DNA of 64,000 bases from Verrucomicrobiota bacterium (GCA_023399155.1 JAEWQP010000004.1:1-64000); one strand, 5' to 3'. Numbered from the stretch's first letter, positions 52,738-61,673 are shown. The notes: generated by a model from the sequence alone, not told the origin. Translations and numbers: made by a program.

Positions 52738-53001
52738 GGCCACACCCTCCGAGACGGGGTGGAACTTCCCTGCAGGGACCCAGTCACGGGAGCAAGCGCG
52801 CCCGGCCGCGGGCGAGCGGCGTGCAGAGGCCGGTTCGGGAGGTGGGAAACGAGCGCTGGCACGGGGCGAGCGAACCGCGCGCGGCGCTCGGATGCAAGAA
52901 CGGAGGCTCGGCTCTAGCATACTTTATGCTTCCGCTAATATTGGCGAGTGGCGGGCGCCGGTGAAAATGCACGGCGGCGGGCTCGTTGACAGGCCCGGCT
53001 C

Positions 53002-53337
53002 ATGACCTACCGTGCGCGCATGATCTCCCTTACACCTCGCGCCGCCCAGCAGGTGCGAACGCTTCAGAACGACATCGCCGACGAGACGAAGCGGCTGCGT
53101 ATCTTCGTGGAGTCCGGCGGCTGCTCGGGGTTCCAGTACGGGATGTCCTTTGATGAGATGAAGGACGGGGATCAGCGGATGAGTTCGGAGGGCGTCGAGT
53201 TTTTCATCGATCCCACGAGCCTCGCGTACCTCGACGGCGCGGAGATCCATTTTGACGACGGGCTGCACGGCAAGGGATTCGAGATCCGCAATCCCAACGC
53301 CCAAAGCACCTGCGGCTGCGGCAAGTCGTTCAACTGA
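53002..53337 (+). CDS. erpA: A-type iron-sulfur cluster carrier (IscA/ErpA/HesB family)
   Basis: The 111-residue protein passes Fe-S clusters to target enzymes. The three ligand cysteines are Cys41 in VESGGCSGFQYG and Cys104/Cys106 in STCGCGKSFN. The fold motif KRLRIFVESGG is typical. The start may be 53002 or an ATG at 53020 (MISLTPRAAQQV), which matches most homologues. There is no isc or suf operon nearby, which suits a stand-alone ErpA-type carrier, so the symbol is tentative. Confidence 0.9.
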   Translation: MTYRARMISLTPRAAQQVRTLQNDIADETKRLRIFVESGGCSGFQYGMSFDEMKDGDQRMSSEGVEFFIDPTSLAYLDGAEIHFDDGLHGKGFEIRNPNAQSTCGCGKSFN

Positions 53338-53406
53338 GCGCGCATCCCCGCGATCGCGCGCGGCCTGCGCTTGCCTGGGTCGGGGCGACCTGATTTTCCC
53401 AGGTGC

Positions 53407-54405
53407 GTGTCCATACCCTCCGAGCCCCGGCCCACGCCTGCTGCTCCCATCGCGGACGGCGCGGTGGACGCGATCGCGGTTGCAGAGGCGCCGTGCGTCC
53501 AGGCTGCGGATGCTGGCGGGCACGAGCGACCGCACCACACGCATTGCGAGAACTGCGGCGCGGCGCTGCACGGCCCCTGGTGCCACGCCTGCGGCCAGCA
53601 TGATTTTGAGTTTCACCGGTCATTCCGGCACGTCGCGCTCGAGGCGCTCGAGTCGTTCTTTCACTTCGACGGCTCGTTTTTCCGGTCGACGCTGACCCTG
53701 CTTTTCAAACCGGGGCGCCTCACCGAGCGGTTTCATGCAGGCAAGCGAGCCGCGCAAATGCCGCCGTTCCGCCTCTATGTATTCGTGGCGTTTGTCTTCT
53801 TCCTGGTGATGCACGTGGTCGGCATCGACGGGGTCGAAGTCGAGATGTCGGGCATCGCGAGCCCGGCGGAGCCCGATGCAAGCGTCGCGGCCGGCGCGGC
53901 GGGGGCTGGCGTGCCCGCGGGCTCTGCCGTTCGTGTCGAACTCGAGGATGCGCCGCCCTGGGCGCAGGATCTGGCTGCGCGTGCGTCTGATCCCGAGGAG
54001 CGCCGTCGGCTGGGGGAGCGGTTTCTGAGCAGCATCCCGAAGGTCATGCTCGTGTGTCTTCCCGTCTTTGCCCTGCTCACGCGTCTGCTCTATCGCCGCG
54101 CCCCGGAGTGGGTCTACCTCAAGCACCTGGTGCTGGCGCTGCATTATCACACCTTCATCTACCTGTGGACGCTTGTCGTGGCGGCGCTGGGCTGGGTGGC
54201 TGCCCTCCCCGGGTGGGGCGTCGAGAGCGTCGTGGACTGGGTGGGCAACCTCTGGCTCGTCGCGTATCCACCGCTCATGTTGCGGCATCTCTTCCGGGAT
54301 TCCTGGCCACGCACGGTGATGAAAACGCTGCTTCTCTCGGTCGGCTACTCGGCTGTCCTGATCGCCGCGTTCGGCGTGGCCGGCGCGATCGTCCTCGTGT
54401 TCTGA
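53407..54405 (+). CDS. DUF3667 membrane protein with N-terminal zinc ribbon
   Basis: The 332-residue protein has a short zinc ribbon at about 46-64 (HCENCGAALHGPWCHACGQ), a conserved segment with FRHVALEALESFFHFDGSFF and LTERFHAGKRAAQMPPFRLYVF, then about five transmembrane helices in the second half. This is the DUF3667 layout; the function is unknown. The first good start is GTG 53407 (VSIPSEPRP). A Gly/Ala-rich loop of about 75 residues lies between the first and second helices. Confidence 0.82.
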   Translation: MSIPSEPRPTPAAPIADGAVDAIAVAEAPCVQAADAGGHERPHHTHCENCGAALHGPWCHACGQHDFEFHRSFRHVALEALESFFHFDGSFFRSTLTLLFKPGRLTERFHAGKRAAQMPPFRLYVFVAFVFFLVMHVVGIDGVEVEMSGIASPAEPDASVAAGAAGAGVPAGSAVRVELEDAPPWAQDLAARASDPEERRRLGERFLSSIPKVMLVCLPVFALLTRLLYRRAPEWVYLKHLVLALHYHTFIYLWTLVVAALGWVAALPGWGVESVVDWVGNLWLVAYPPLMLRHLFRDSWPRTVMKTLLLSVGYSAVLIAAFGVAGAIVLVF

Positions 54406-54459
54406 CGCGCGGGCCGCGCTCCGGACCCGCGGGCGACTCCCGCGGCACGCGGGAAACAG

Positions 54460-55158
54460 CTACACCCGCGCGATGTGGAGCGCCACCGTGCCGAAGGTCA
54501 GCGGGATGGCGCGCACCTCGCTGAACCCCGCGGCGCGGATCTCGGAGGCGATGGCATGACGATCTGGATACGCCTCGATCGAGCCGCAGAGGTACTCGTA
54601 GGCCGAGCGGTCGCCGGTGCACCAGGCGGCGACGCGCGGCAGGACATGCCGCAGGTAGGCGAAGTAGATGGGCGCGAACCAGCGGTAGGGTTGGGAGAAT
54701 TCCAGCACGAAGAGCTGCCCATGCGGTTTCTCCAGCACACGATGCATTTCGCGGAGAGCCCGCCCGCGGTCGGCTGCATTTCGCAAGCCAAACGAGATCG
54801 TGATTGCATCGTACGTGTTTTCCTCGACCGGGAGTTCGAGCAAATCGCCCGGAACGAAGGACACGTTGATCGGATTGCCGCGCGCCGCCGCCTTGCGCCG
54901 CGCCTCATCCAGCATTGGCAGGCAGAAGTCCATGCCGGTGATGCGCGTTGACGCGGCGAGCCGCTCGCGCAGCGCGAATACGACGTCGCCGCTTCCGGTG
55001 GCGAGGTCGAGCACCTCGGACGGCGCGGCCTGGTTCACCTCGCGTACGAGGCGTCGTCGCCAGAGCACGTCGAGCCCGCCGCTCAACAAGCGGTTGGCCA
55101 GATCGTAGCGTCCGGCGATGCGGCCGAACATGGCATTAACGGCGACGGGATCAGGCAT
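54460..55158 (-). CDS. ubiE: Demethylmenaquinone / ubiquinone C-methyltransferase
   Basis: The SAM-dependent enzyme methylates the quinone ring in the last steps of menaquinone (or ubiquinone) synthesis. The 232-residue protein has VNAMFGRIAGRYDLANRLLS at 7-26, the SAM motif VLDLATGSGDVVF at 49-61, MDFCLPML, and YDAITISFGLRNAADRGRAL, the last being a UbiE/MenG signature. Verrucomicrobia generally use menaquinone, so MenG function is more likely. It is convergent with the DUF3667 gene. Confidence 0.94.
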   Translation of the reverse strand: MPDPVAVNAMFGRIAGRYDLANRLLSGGLDVLWRRRLVREVNQAAPSEVLDLATGSGDVVFALRERLAASTRITGMDFCLPMLDEARRKAAARGNPINVSFVPGDLLELPVEENTYDAITISFGLRNAADRGRALREMHRVLEKPHGQLFVLEFSQPYRWFAPIYFAYLRHVLPRVAAWCTGDRSAYEYLCGSIEAYPDRHAIASEIRAAGFSEVRAIPLTFGTVALHIARV

Positions 55159-55231
55159 GGATGTCGGACGAAGAGCGCGAGCTTGGCCGGTTCGCGCAAT
55201 CCTGAACTAAACCATGGGACACGAATGAAGT

Positions 55232-55480
55232 GAACCACATCGCGCTTTTCGCCGAGCGGCGAAAACGCAGAGGTCACAGCGGGCACAGAGAAAGACGGGG
55301 GACTAGCCGCATGAAGGCGCACAAGGCGCAGAACAGGAATCAGGTTTCTTGCGTCTTTTGCGCCTCTTTGCGGCCACCCCGGCTCGGCCAGCCTGCCCGC
55401 CGAAGCCATGGCGAAGGTGGGAGGCCTCGCCCGCCGTTACCTCTGTGCGCTCTGTGTCCTCTGTGGTCCAAATCCGAATC
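55232..55480. repeat. Intergenic repeat family B, copy 3 (with part of a family A arm)
   Basis: It begins GAACCACATCGCGCTTTTCG with a hairpin at 55246-55265 (TTTTCGCC, loop GAGC, GGCGAAAA), then CGCAGAGGTCACAGCGGGC, and ends CTCTGTGTCCTCTGTGG followed by TCCAAATC. These ends match the reverse complement of 2187-2381. A split family A right arm (CGGCTCGGCCA ... GAGGCCTCGCCC, 55380-55431) lies inside. The block fills most of the 344-base gap between ubiE and the ClpX-like gene; no gene is seen there. Confidence 0.8.
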
Positions 55481-55502
55481 TCCGAACGGAGATGACCTCC
55501 GA

Positions 55503-57110
55503 TTACTGAGGTGTCGATGCTGCCGGTTCGTCCGGTCGATAACTCGCGACCACCCAGCGCGAGAGTTCCTTCTCCGGGTCCTGGATCACAGCCGCCGTGA
55601 TGGTGAACTTCATCGAGCCGCCGTTGCGCGAGACGAGCTTCAGGCCGTGATGGAAGTCGCGGAACTTCTCCTCGCACAGGCCGCGGATCGTCTTGTCGCG
55701 CGAAAGGCTTTCATCGACCAGCGCCGTGAGCGCGTCGTCCGCGAAATCGAGTTCGAAGCCGTGCTCGCGCTGAAAGCGGCGCACGAACTCGGCCACTTCG
55801 GCGCGCAGCACATCGCGCTGGGCCTCGCTGTTGGCGCGAAGGAGTTTCTTCACCTCGGAGCGCGGGTCCTCGAGGGTCCCGGTCGTGACCGTGAAGGCGC
55901 GGATCGCGGTCGACGGCAGCTCGAACTTGAAATCGCGGAAGAGCCGTTCGAGCACGGTCATGAGGCCGCGTGCGCCCGTGCCCTCGGTGTAGGCGGTCTC
56001 GGCCACCTTGCGCAGCGCGGCCGGCTCGAGGGTAAAATCGATCCCGTAGCCTGCGAAGTCCGAGCGGTACTGGGTGAGCACGCTGCCCTCCGAGGTGAGC
56101 AGGATTTTCTCGAGGTCGTCGGGTTTGAGCGAGTGGCAGGCGACGCGCACCGGCAGGCGGCCGACAAATTCCGGCTCAAACCCGTACTGGATGAAGTCCT
56201 TGGTCTGCACGAGGGCGAGCGCCTCGGTGTCGTCCTCAAGCCGGCGGCCCGGGTGCGCAAAGCCGACCTGGGTTTGCTCCACGCGCCGGCGGACCTGTTC
56301 GGCCAGCTTGTCGAAGGCGCCGCTGACGATGAAGAGGATGTGCCGCGTGTTGATCGTGCGCGGGCGCGGACGCCCGCCGCGCTGCATTTCCATCGCGGCC
56401 TGCATCTGGCCGAGCAGGTCGGTCTGGCTGTGCAGGTTCACATCCGTCTCTTCGAGCAGCTTGAGCAGGTTCGTCTGCACGCCGCGGCCGGAGACATCGC
56501 GCGCTCCCTGCATGCCCTGACCGCCGGAGATCTTGTCGATCTCGTCGATGTAAATGATGCCGTACTGGGCGAGGTCGACATCGCCTTCGGCGGTGCGTAC
56601 GAGATCGCGCACCAGATCCTCGACGTCGCCGCCGACGTAGCCGGTCTCGGAGAACTTCGTGGCATCGGCCTTCACGAACGGCACGCCGATCAGCCGGGCG
56701 ATCGTGCGCATCAGGTAGGTCTTGCCCACGCCGGTGGGGCCGAGGAGGAGCACGTTTTGCTTGGCGTAATCCTTCTCCCGCAACTCGGGCTTTTCCAGGC
56801 ACTGGCGCACGTGGTTATAGTGGTCGCAGATCGCCACGGAGATCACCTTCTTCGCCTCGTCCTGCCGGATGACGAAACGATCGAGGTAATCGCGGATCTC
56901 GCGGGGCTTCAGATTGAACTCCCGGATACGGTGCAAAGCCGTCTCGTGCTTGTCCTCCTCGGGGGTGGTTCCGGGCTCCTTTTGGGTCGCCTGGGGCGTC
57001 GAAAATCCGCTCTGCGGTGTGAAAAACGGGATGTTTCCGGACCGCATCATCTGCTGGAGATGCCGCTGGAATTCTTCTACCGGGTTCTTCGGTTCGTCTT
57101 TATCGCTCAT
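55503..57110 (-). CDS. ClpX-like AAA+ unfoldase without zinc-binding domain
   Basis: The 535-residue protein has the ClpX ATPase core: Walker A GPTGVGKT at 124-131, the pore loop GYVG at 157-160, Walker B IIYIDEID at 185-192, VGF at 282-284 in the place of the ClpP-binding IGF loop, and FEPEFVGRLP with the sensor arginine. The four-cysteine N-terminal domain of normal ClpX is missing and replaced by a Gln/Pro-rich leader. A C-terminal extension of about 110 residues exceeds the usual length. It unfolds protein substrates by ATP; whether it partners ClpP is open. No clpP is adjacent. Confidence 0.85.
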   Translation of the reverse strand: MSDKDEPKNPVEEFQRHLQQMMRSGNIPFFTPQSGFSTPQATQKEPGTTPEEDKHETALHRIREFNLKPREIRDYLDRFVIRQDEAKKVISVAICDHYNHVRQCLEKPELREKDYAKQNVLLLGPTGVGKTYLMRTIARLIGVPFVKADATKFSETGYVGGDVEDLVRDLVRTAEGDVDLAQYGIIYIDEIDKISGGQGMQGARDVSGRGVQTNLLKLLEETDVNLHSQTDLLGQMQAAMEMQRGGRPRPRTINTRHILFIVSGAFDKLAEQVRRRVEQTQVGFAHPGRRLEDDTEALALVQTKDFIQYGFEPEFVGRLPVRVACHSLKPDDLEKILLTSEGSVLTQYRSDFAGYGIDFTLEPAALRKVAETAYTEGTGARGLMTVLERLFRDFKFELPSTAIRAFTVTTGTLEDPRSEVKKLLRANSEAQRDVLRAEVAEFVRRFQREHGFELDFADDALTALVDESLSRDKTIRGLCEEKFRDFHHGLKLVSRNGGSMKFTITAAVIQDPEKELSRWVVASYRPDEPAASTPQ

Positions 57111-57137
57111 GCCGAGAGAGTTGCGAAGGGATTGCTG

Positions 57138-57167
57138 TTGACGTAAATCGGGAGCTGGCTGCAATAT
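57138..57167 (+). promoter_or_regulatory. Possible sigma-70-type promoter for the HU gene
   Basis: TTGACG (57138-57143) is followed after 18 bases by CAATAT (57162-57167), about 46 bases before the HU start, in the divergent gap with the ClpX-like gene. The -35 box is good, the -10 box matches at only three positions. Confidence 0.35.
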
Positions 57168-57212
57168 CTGCCTCGTTCTCAACGCGAAACGCGCCAACCC
57201 ACCTTCCGCCCT

Positions 57213-57605
57213 ATGGCCAACAACCTCACCAAACGGGAGATCGTTCTAGAAATCTACGAGAAAACCGGGTTTCCGCAAAAGCAGGTCCAGCAGACCGTGC
57301 AGATGTCGCTGGACATCATCCTCAACGCCCTTGCGGCGGGGCGGAATGTGGAGTTGCGCAACTTCGGCGTCTTCGAAGTGCAGGTCCGCAAGGCGCGCAT
57401 CGGCCGCAACCCGAACAAGCCTGAGACCGACGTGATCATTCCCACCCGCGCGGTGGTGAAGTTCAAGGCGGGCAAGGTGTTGAAGGCGCAGATCAAGCAG
57501 CTCGATCTCGAAAAGCTCCAGGCCGAGAAGGCTTCGCAGCCGCCGCTTTCCGCGGACGACGACGACGAGGGCGACGAAGAGGGCTCGACTTCGCCGGCGT
57601 CCTGA
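57213..57605 (+). CDS. HU/IHF-family DNA-binding protein with acidic C-terminal tail
   Basis: Residues 1-95 form the HU fold: LTKREIVLEIYEKTGFPQKQ, VQQTVQMSLDIILNALAAGRN, VELRNFGVFEVQVRKARIGR, NPNKPE in the beta arm and VVKFKAGKVLKAQI. It bends DNA as a dimer. After residue 100 it has a tail with SADDDDEGDEEGSTSPAS, absent from normal HU/IHF. The acidic tail may modulate DNA binding. It is divergent from the ClpX-like gene with about 100 bases between starts. Confidence 0.92.
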   Translation: MANNLTKREIVLEIYEKTGFPQKQVQQTVQMSLDIILNALAAGRNVELRNFGVFEVQVRKARIGRNPNKPETDVIIPTRAVVKFKAGKVLKAQIKQLDLEKLQAEKASQPPLSADDDDEGDEEGSTSPAS

Positions 57606-57658
57606 CGCGAAGCTCCGGCGCATCATGCTGTTTCGCCTGAACGCGCCGGCGCCGGTAG

Positions 57659-57722
57659 GGCGCAGTCTCCGACTGCGCCTGGATGGTCGAGGCGTCAACG
57701 CGGCGCGGTCAGTGACCGCGCC
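57659..57722. repeat. Pair of matched hairpins between HU and hisS
   Basis: Hairpin 1 (57659-57679) is GGCGCAGTC-TCC-GACTGCGCC; hairpin 2 (57702-57722) is GGCGCGGTC-AGT-GACCGCGCC. Both have 9-base perfect arms and 3-base loops. They differ by one base pair in the stem, A-T against G-C, changed on both sides. They lie after the HU stop and could be terminators or copies of a small repeat family. Confidence 0.8.
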
Positions 57723-57768
57723 CTCCCTGTCGAGCCTCGATCGCGAGACTCGTCGCTGGTCTTAACCC

Positions 57769-59079
57769 ATGGCTCTTCCCCAGACTCTTCCTGGCTTCCG
57801 GGAGTTTTATCCGGAAGCGATGGCGGTCCGTTCGCACATTTTCCGGGTATGGCGACAGAGCGCGCATGTTTTTGGGTTCCAGGAGTATGACGGTCCGGTG
57901 CTCGAGCCGCTCGAACTCTACACGCGCAAATCCGGCGACGAGATCGAGGCGCAGCTCTTTTCCTTCACGGACAAGGGCGGCCGCGAAGTCTCGCTTCGGC
58001 CGGAGATGACGCCGACGGTGTGCCGTCTCGTGGGTGCGAAGGCCAACGCCCTGAAACGCCCCATCAAGTGGTTCAGCATCGCGGAGTTCTACCGCTACGA
58101 GCGGATGCAGAAGGGCCGTGGTCGCTGTTTCTTTCAGTTCAACGCCGACATTTTCGGCGAGGCGGGTCCCGAGGCGGAAGTGGAGCTGATCGCGCTGCTC
58201 GTGCAGTGCCTGCGCGCGTTCGGGCTCACGGCCGAGGATTTCTATATCCGGCTGAGCGACCGCAACCTCTGGCTGCACTACCTCGAGGCGCTCGGTTTCG
58301 ACGAGGCGCAATCGCGGGCCGTGCTCGGCGTGATCGACAAGTATGAGAAGATCGGTGACGCCGCGTTTGCCAGCTACACCGAGGCGCACGGCGCGATGGA
58401 CGACGCCCGCAAGGCGAAGATTCTCGCGCTGCTGGCGGTGAAGGGCGTCGACGCCCTCGAGGCCGTGGTCGCGCAGACCGGCGGCGAGAAACTCACCGCG
58501 CGTCTCGCCGACTGGCGCGCGCTGCTCGGCGGTCTCGAGGCCATGGGCGTGGGCGCGTTTGTCAGCGTGGACCTGGGCGTGGTGCGGGGACTTTCCTACT
58601 ACACGGGCTTTGTCTTCGAGGCTTTCGACCGCAAAGGCGACCTGCGGGCGCTCGCCGGCGGCGGCCGCTACAACGATCTCGTGGCCAAGTACGGTGGCCC
58701 GGAGTTGCCCGCGGTCGGCTTCGCCATCGGCGATATGACCTTCCAACTGCTGCTCGAGGCCCGCGGCTTGTTGCCGAGAATCGTGCAGGCGCCCGATGTC
58801 TACGCCGTCATCGGCGGCGCCGCCGAGCGCCGCGTCGCGCTCGCTCACATCAACGAATTACGCCAGGCTGCGCTTCGCGTGGACTACCCGCTGAAGCAGA
58901 CGGCGTTTGGCAAGCAGTTCAAGGCCGCCGGCGACTCGGGTGCGAAGCTCGCGCTGATCTATGGCGAGAGCGAGGTGGCGCGCGGCGTCGTGAAGATTCG
59001 CGATCTGGGCGAGGGGAAGGAAACCGAGGTGCCGGCGCACCAACTCGTGCTCGCCGTGCGGGAGTTGCTCGGACACTGA
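57769..59079 (+). CDS. hisS: Histidyl-tRNA synthetase
   Basis: The class II synthetase charges tRNA-His. The 436-residue protein has motif 2 (EFYRYERMQKGRGRCFFQFN) and a nearby LRPEMTPTVCRL, the HisA-type motif GVVRGLSYYTGFVFEAFD, motif 3-like GFAIGDMTFQLLLEA, and a C-terminal anticodon-binding domain (about 335-436). Motif 2 has MQKGRGRCFF where many enzymes have PQKGRYREFH. The HisZ paralogue lacks the anticodon domain, which is present here, so HisS is preferred. Confidence 0.94.
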   Translation: MALPQTLPGFREFYPEAMAVRSHIFRVWRQSAHVFGFQEYDGPVLEPLELYTRKSGDEIEAQLFSFTDKGGREVSLRPEMTPTVCRLVGAKANALKRPIKWFSIAEFYRYERMQKGRGRCFFQFNADIFGEAGPEAEVELIALLVQCLRAFGLTAEDFYIRLSDRNLWLHYLEALGFDEAQSRAVLGVIDKYEKIGDAAFASYTEAHGAMDDARKAKILALLAVKGVDALEAVVAQTGGEKLTARLADWRALLGGLEAMGVGAFVSVDLGVVRGLSYYTGFVFEAFDRKGDLRALAGGGRYNDLVAKYGGPELPAVGFAIGDMTFQLLLEARGLLPRIVQAPDVYAVIGGAAERRVALAHINELRQAALRVDYPLKQTAFGKQFKAAGDSGAKLALIYGESEVARGVVKIRDLGEGKETEVPAHQLVLAVRELLGH

Positions 59080-59125
59080 CCTCGACCCGCGCCCACGCGA
59101 TCGCGCGCGGGCCGCTGCGACCTCC

Positions 59126-59914
59126 ATGCATCCGCTGATCGAAGCAGCCGCGATCGCAGCGAGTGCCTATGCGTTTTTCGTCCTGTTCGCCCTGCGGTCG
59201 GCGGACCGGATGATCTTTCGGTCGCGACGTCCCACCTACCGCGATGGTGCGCGCATCACCAAGGTGCGCGCGGACGACGGGGTCCTGCTTTCGGCGCTGC
59301 ACCTGCGGGCCGAGGCGCGGCGCGGTACGATCCTGTTTCTCCATGGCAATGCCGAGGACCTCGGGGACGTGTTGCCGCGGCTCGAGGAACTGCAGCGGCA
59401 TGGCTATTCCGTGCTCGGTTTTGACTACCGCGGTTATGGCACCTCGCCCGGAGCGCCGTCGGAGCGCGTTGTGATCGCCGATGCGGCTGCCGCCCTCCGT
59501 CATCTGTGTGCCGTCGAGGCTGTTGCGGCTCACCAGGTGATCCTCTACGGGCGCTCCCTCGGCGCCGGACCGGGTGTCGTGCTGGCCGCGCGCGAGCGGG
59601 TCGGCGGCCTCGTGCTGGATGGGGCGTTCACCAGCGCCTTTCGCGTGGTCACCCGGGTCAGGCTCCTGCCTTGGGATCGTTTTCGAAACCTCGAATCACT
59701 CCCGAAGGTGCAGTGCCCCGTGCTCGTCATCCATGGTACGCAGGACCAGACCGTCCCATTCAACCACGGGCAGCGTCTGCTGGCGGCGGCTCCTGCGGGG
59801 GCGCAGCATCTGTGGGTCGAGGGAGCGGGGCACAACAATGTGATCGCGACCGCTGGTGACGCCTACTGGCGTGCCCTGGATGAGTTGGCGGCCACCGTGG
59901 CGTCGTCGTCGTAG
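59126..59914 (+). CDS. Alpha/beta hydrolase, Bem46-like
   Basis: The 262-residue protein has an N-terminal hydrophobic anchor (about 5-24) and an alpha/beta hydrolase domain with LFLHGNAEDLG (oxyanion loop), FDYRGYGTSPGAPSE, the nucleophile Ser144 in LYGRSLGAG, Asp207 in HGTQDQTVPF and His236 in EGAGHNNV. This is the membrane-tethered Bem46/ABHD13 type with unknown substrate. It follows hisS by 46 bases and precedes serA by about 150. Confidence 0.9.
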   Translation: MHPLIEAAAIAASAYAFFVLFALRSADRMIFRSRRPTYRDGARITKVRADDGVLLSALHLRAEARRGTILFLHGNAEDLGDVLPRLEELQRHGYSVLGFDYRGYGTSPGAPSERVVIADAAAALRHLCAVEAVAAHQVILYGRSLGAGPGVVLAARERVGGLVLDGAFTSAFRVVTRVRLLPWDRFRNLESLPKVQCPVLVIHGTQDQTVPFNHGQRLLAAAPAGAQHLWVEGAGHNNVIATAGDAYWRALDELAATVASSS

Positions 59915-60061
59915 GCCGGCCGCAACGTTCGCGGCTCGTCCCGGTCCGTCCCAGCCGGCCCGCTCCGTGCCGACCAGCCGCGTCCTCCATCTCCGGCGGA
60001 CCGTCTCGGATTCGGCATTGCAATTGGCGACTCCGCTCTGATTCTCCGGGCTTTTGCGCCC

Positions 60062-61651
60062 ATGAAAGTCCTCGTCGCCGATCGCATCTCGCCCAGTGGT
60101 GTCGCTTACCTTCGCGGCCGTCCCGGCCTGGAAGTCATCGAAGCGTACGGAGCATCGCCCGACAAGGTGAAGGAACTCGTGGGCGACGTGTCCGCGATCG
60201 TCGTCCGTAGTGAGACCCAGATTACCGCCGATGTGATCGCCGCGGCGCCCAAGCTCAAGGTCGTGGGCCGCGCCGGCGTGGGCGTGGACAACATCGACGT
60301 CGACGCCGCCACCGAGCGCGGCGTGGTCGTGATGAACACGCCCAGTGGCAACACGATCGCGACCGCGGAACTCACGTTCACCCACATGCTCTGCGGGGCC
60401 CGTCCCGTTCCGCAGGCGGCCGCGTCGATGAAGTCGGGCAAGTGGGACCGCAAGAGTTTCTCTGGCATCGAACTTCTGCGGAAGACCCTCGGCGTCATCG
60501 GCCTCGGCCGCATCGGCAGCGAGGTCGCCCGCCGCGCCCAGGCGTTTGGCATGCGCGTGATCGCCTTCGATCCCTACCTTTCGCCGAGCCGCGCGAAGGC
60601 GATGCAGATCGAGGTCGTCGCGCTCGACCAGCTTTTCGCCGAGTCCGACTACATCACCGTGCACATGCCGCTCACCGAGCAGACGCAGTACATGGTCGAT
60701 GAGGGGGCGTTCGAGAAAATGAAGAAGGGCGTGCGCATCTTCAATTGCGCGCGCGGCGGCATCATCAAGGAGTCGGCGTTGATCGCGGCGATCAAGGGCG
60801 GCAAGGTCGCCGCCGCCGGCCTCGACGTGTTCGAGGCCGAGCCGCTGCCGGAGGACTCCGAGCTGCGCACGCTCCCGCAGGTCACGCTCACGCCGCACCT
60901 GGGTGCCTCGACCAAGGAGGCCCAGGAGAGCGTGGGCCTGGAGATCGCCGAGGCGGTGGCCGAGGTGCTCGCCGGCGGTGTTGTCCGCAACGCCGTGAAT
61001 CTTCCCTCCGTCGACGCCGCGATGATGGCGGCGGTCCGTCCCTACATGGATCTCGGCACCCGGCTCGGCGCGCTCGTCCAGCAGATCGCGCCGCAGCAGA
61101 TCGAGAAGCTCAAACTCACGTATTTCGGCAAGGTCGTCGACCTCGACGCCAACTCGCTCACGCGCGCCATCGAGCGCGGCTACCTGCAGCGGATCAGCGG
61201 CGACGAGGTGAATTTCGTCAACGCGCCGGTGCTGCTCCAGCGGCTCGGCGTGCAGGTCGAGGTGGTGAAGTCGTCGGGAGAATGTGACTACACCGAGCTC
61301 GTGCAGGTCGAGGCGTTTGCGCCGGACGGCACGGTGTCCTCGGCCGCGGGCACGCTCATCGGCAAGGCCCACATCCCGCGCGTGGTCTCGGTGAACAACC
61401 GCGACATCGAGTTTAGCGTATCCGGGCCGCTGCTACTGCTCGAGCATCGCGACACCCCGGGCATGGTCGGACTGGTCGGGACGATCCTTGGAAAGCACGG
61501 CGTCAACATCGCCTCCATGTCGCTCGGCCGCAACGAGCAGGGCGGCACGGCGCTCACCGCGCTCAACCTCGACACCGCCCCGTCGGCCGAGGCGCTGCGC
61601 GAACTCCAGGCCCCCGGCGCCATCCGCCGCGCGGTGCTCGTGCACGTCTGA
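60062..61651 (+). CDS. serA: D-3-phosphoglycerate dehydrogenase
   Basis: SerA oxidises 3-phosphoglycerate to 3-phosphohydroxypyruvate, the first step of serine synthesis. The 529-residue type has the NAD motif GVIGLGRIGSEVARRA at 144-159, the active-site Arg231 in FNCARGGIIKESAL, Glu258/Glu260 in DVFEAEP and His279 in TLTPHLGAST, then an intervening domain and a C-terminal ACT domain (about 455-529: LLLLEHRDTPGMVGLVGTIL) that usually mediates feedback by serine. Confidence 0.96.
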   Translation: MKVLVADRISPSGVAYLRGRPGLEVIEAYGASPDKVKELVGDVSAIVVRSETQITADVIAAAPKLKVVGRAGVGVDNIDVDAATERGVVVMNTPSGNTIATAELTFTHMLCGARPVPQAAASMKSGKWDRKSFSGIELLRKTLGVIGLGRIGSEVARRAQAFGMRVIAFDPYLSPSRAKAMQIEVVALDQLFAESDYITVHMPLTEQTQYMVDEGAFEKMKKGVRIFNCARGGIIKESALIAAIKGGKVAAAGLDVFEAEPLPEDSELRTLPQVTLTPHLGASTKEAQESVGLEIAEAVAEVLAGGVVRNAVNLPSVDAAMMAAVRPYMDLGTRLGALVQQIAPQQIEKLKLTYFGKVVDLDANSLTRAIERGYLQRISGDEVNFVNAPVLLQRLGVQVEVVKSSGECDYTELVQVEAFAPDGTVSSAAGTLIGKAHIPRVVSVNNRDIEFSVSGPLLLLEHRDTPGMVGLVGTILGKHGVNIASMSLGRNEQGGTALTALNLDTAPSAEALRELQAPGAIRRAVLVHV

Positions 61652-61673
61652 GAAATCGAGCCATCGAGCCCGG

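Noticed and set aside
52857..52871. Sigma-54-like site TGGCACGGGGCGAGC between rpoN and erpA
   Set aside because: The -24 GG and -12 GC spacing is right, but the -12 half reads GAGC rather than TTGC and no activator site is visible.
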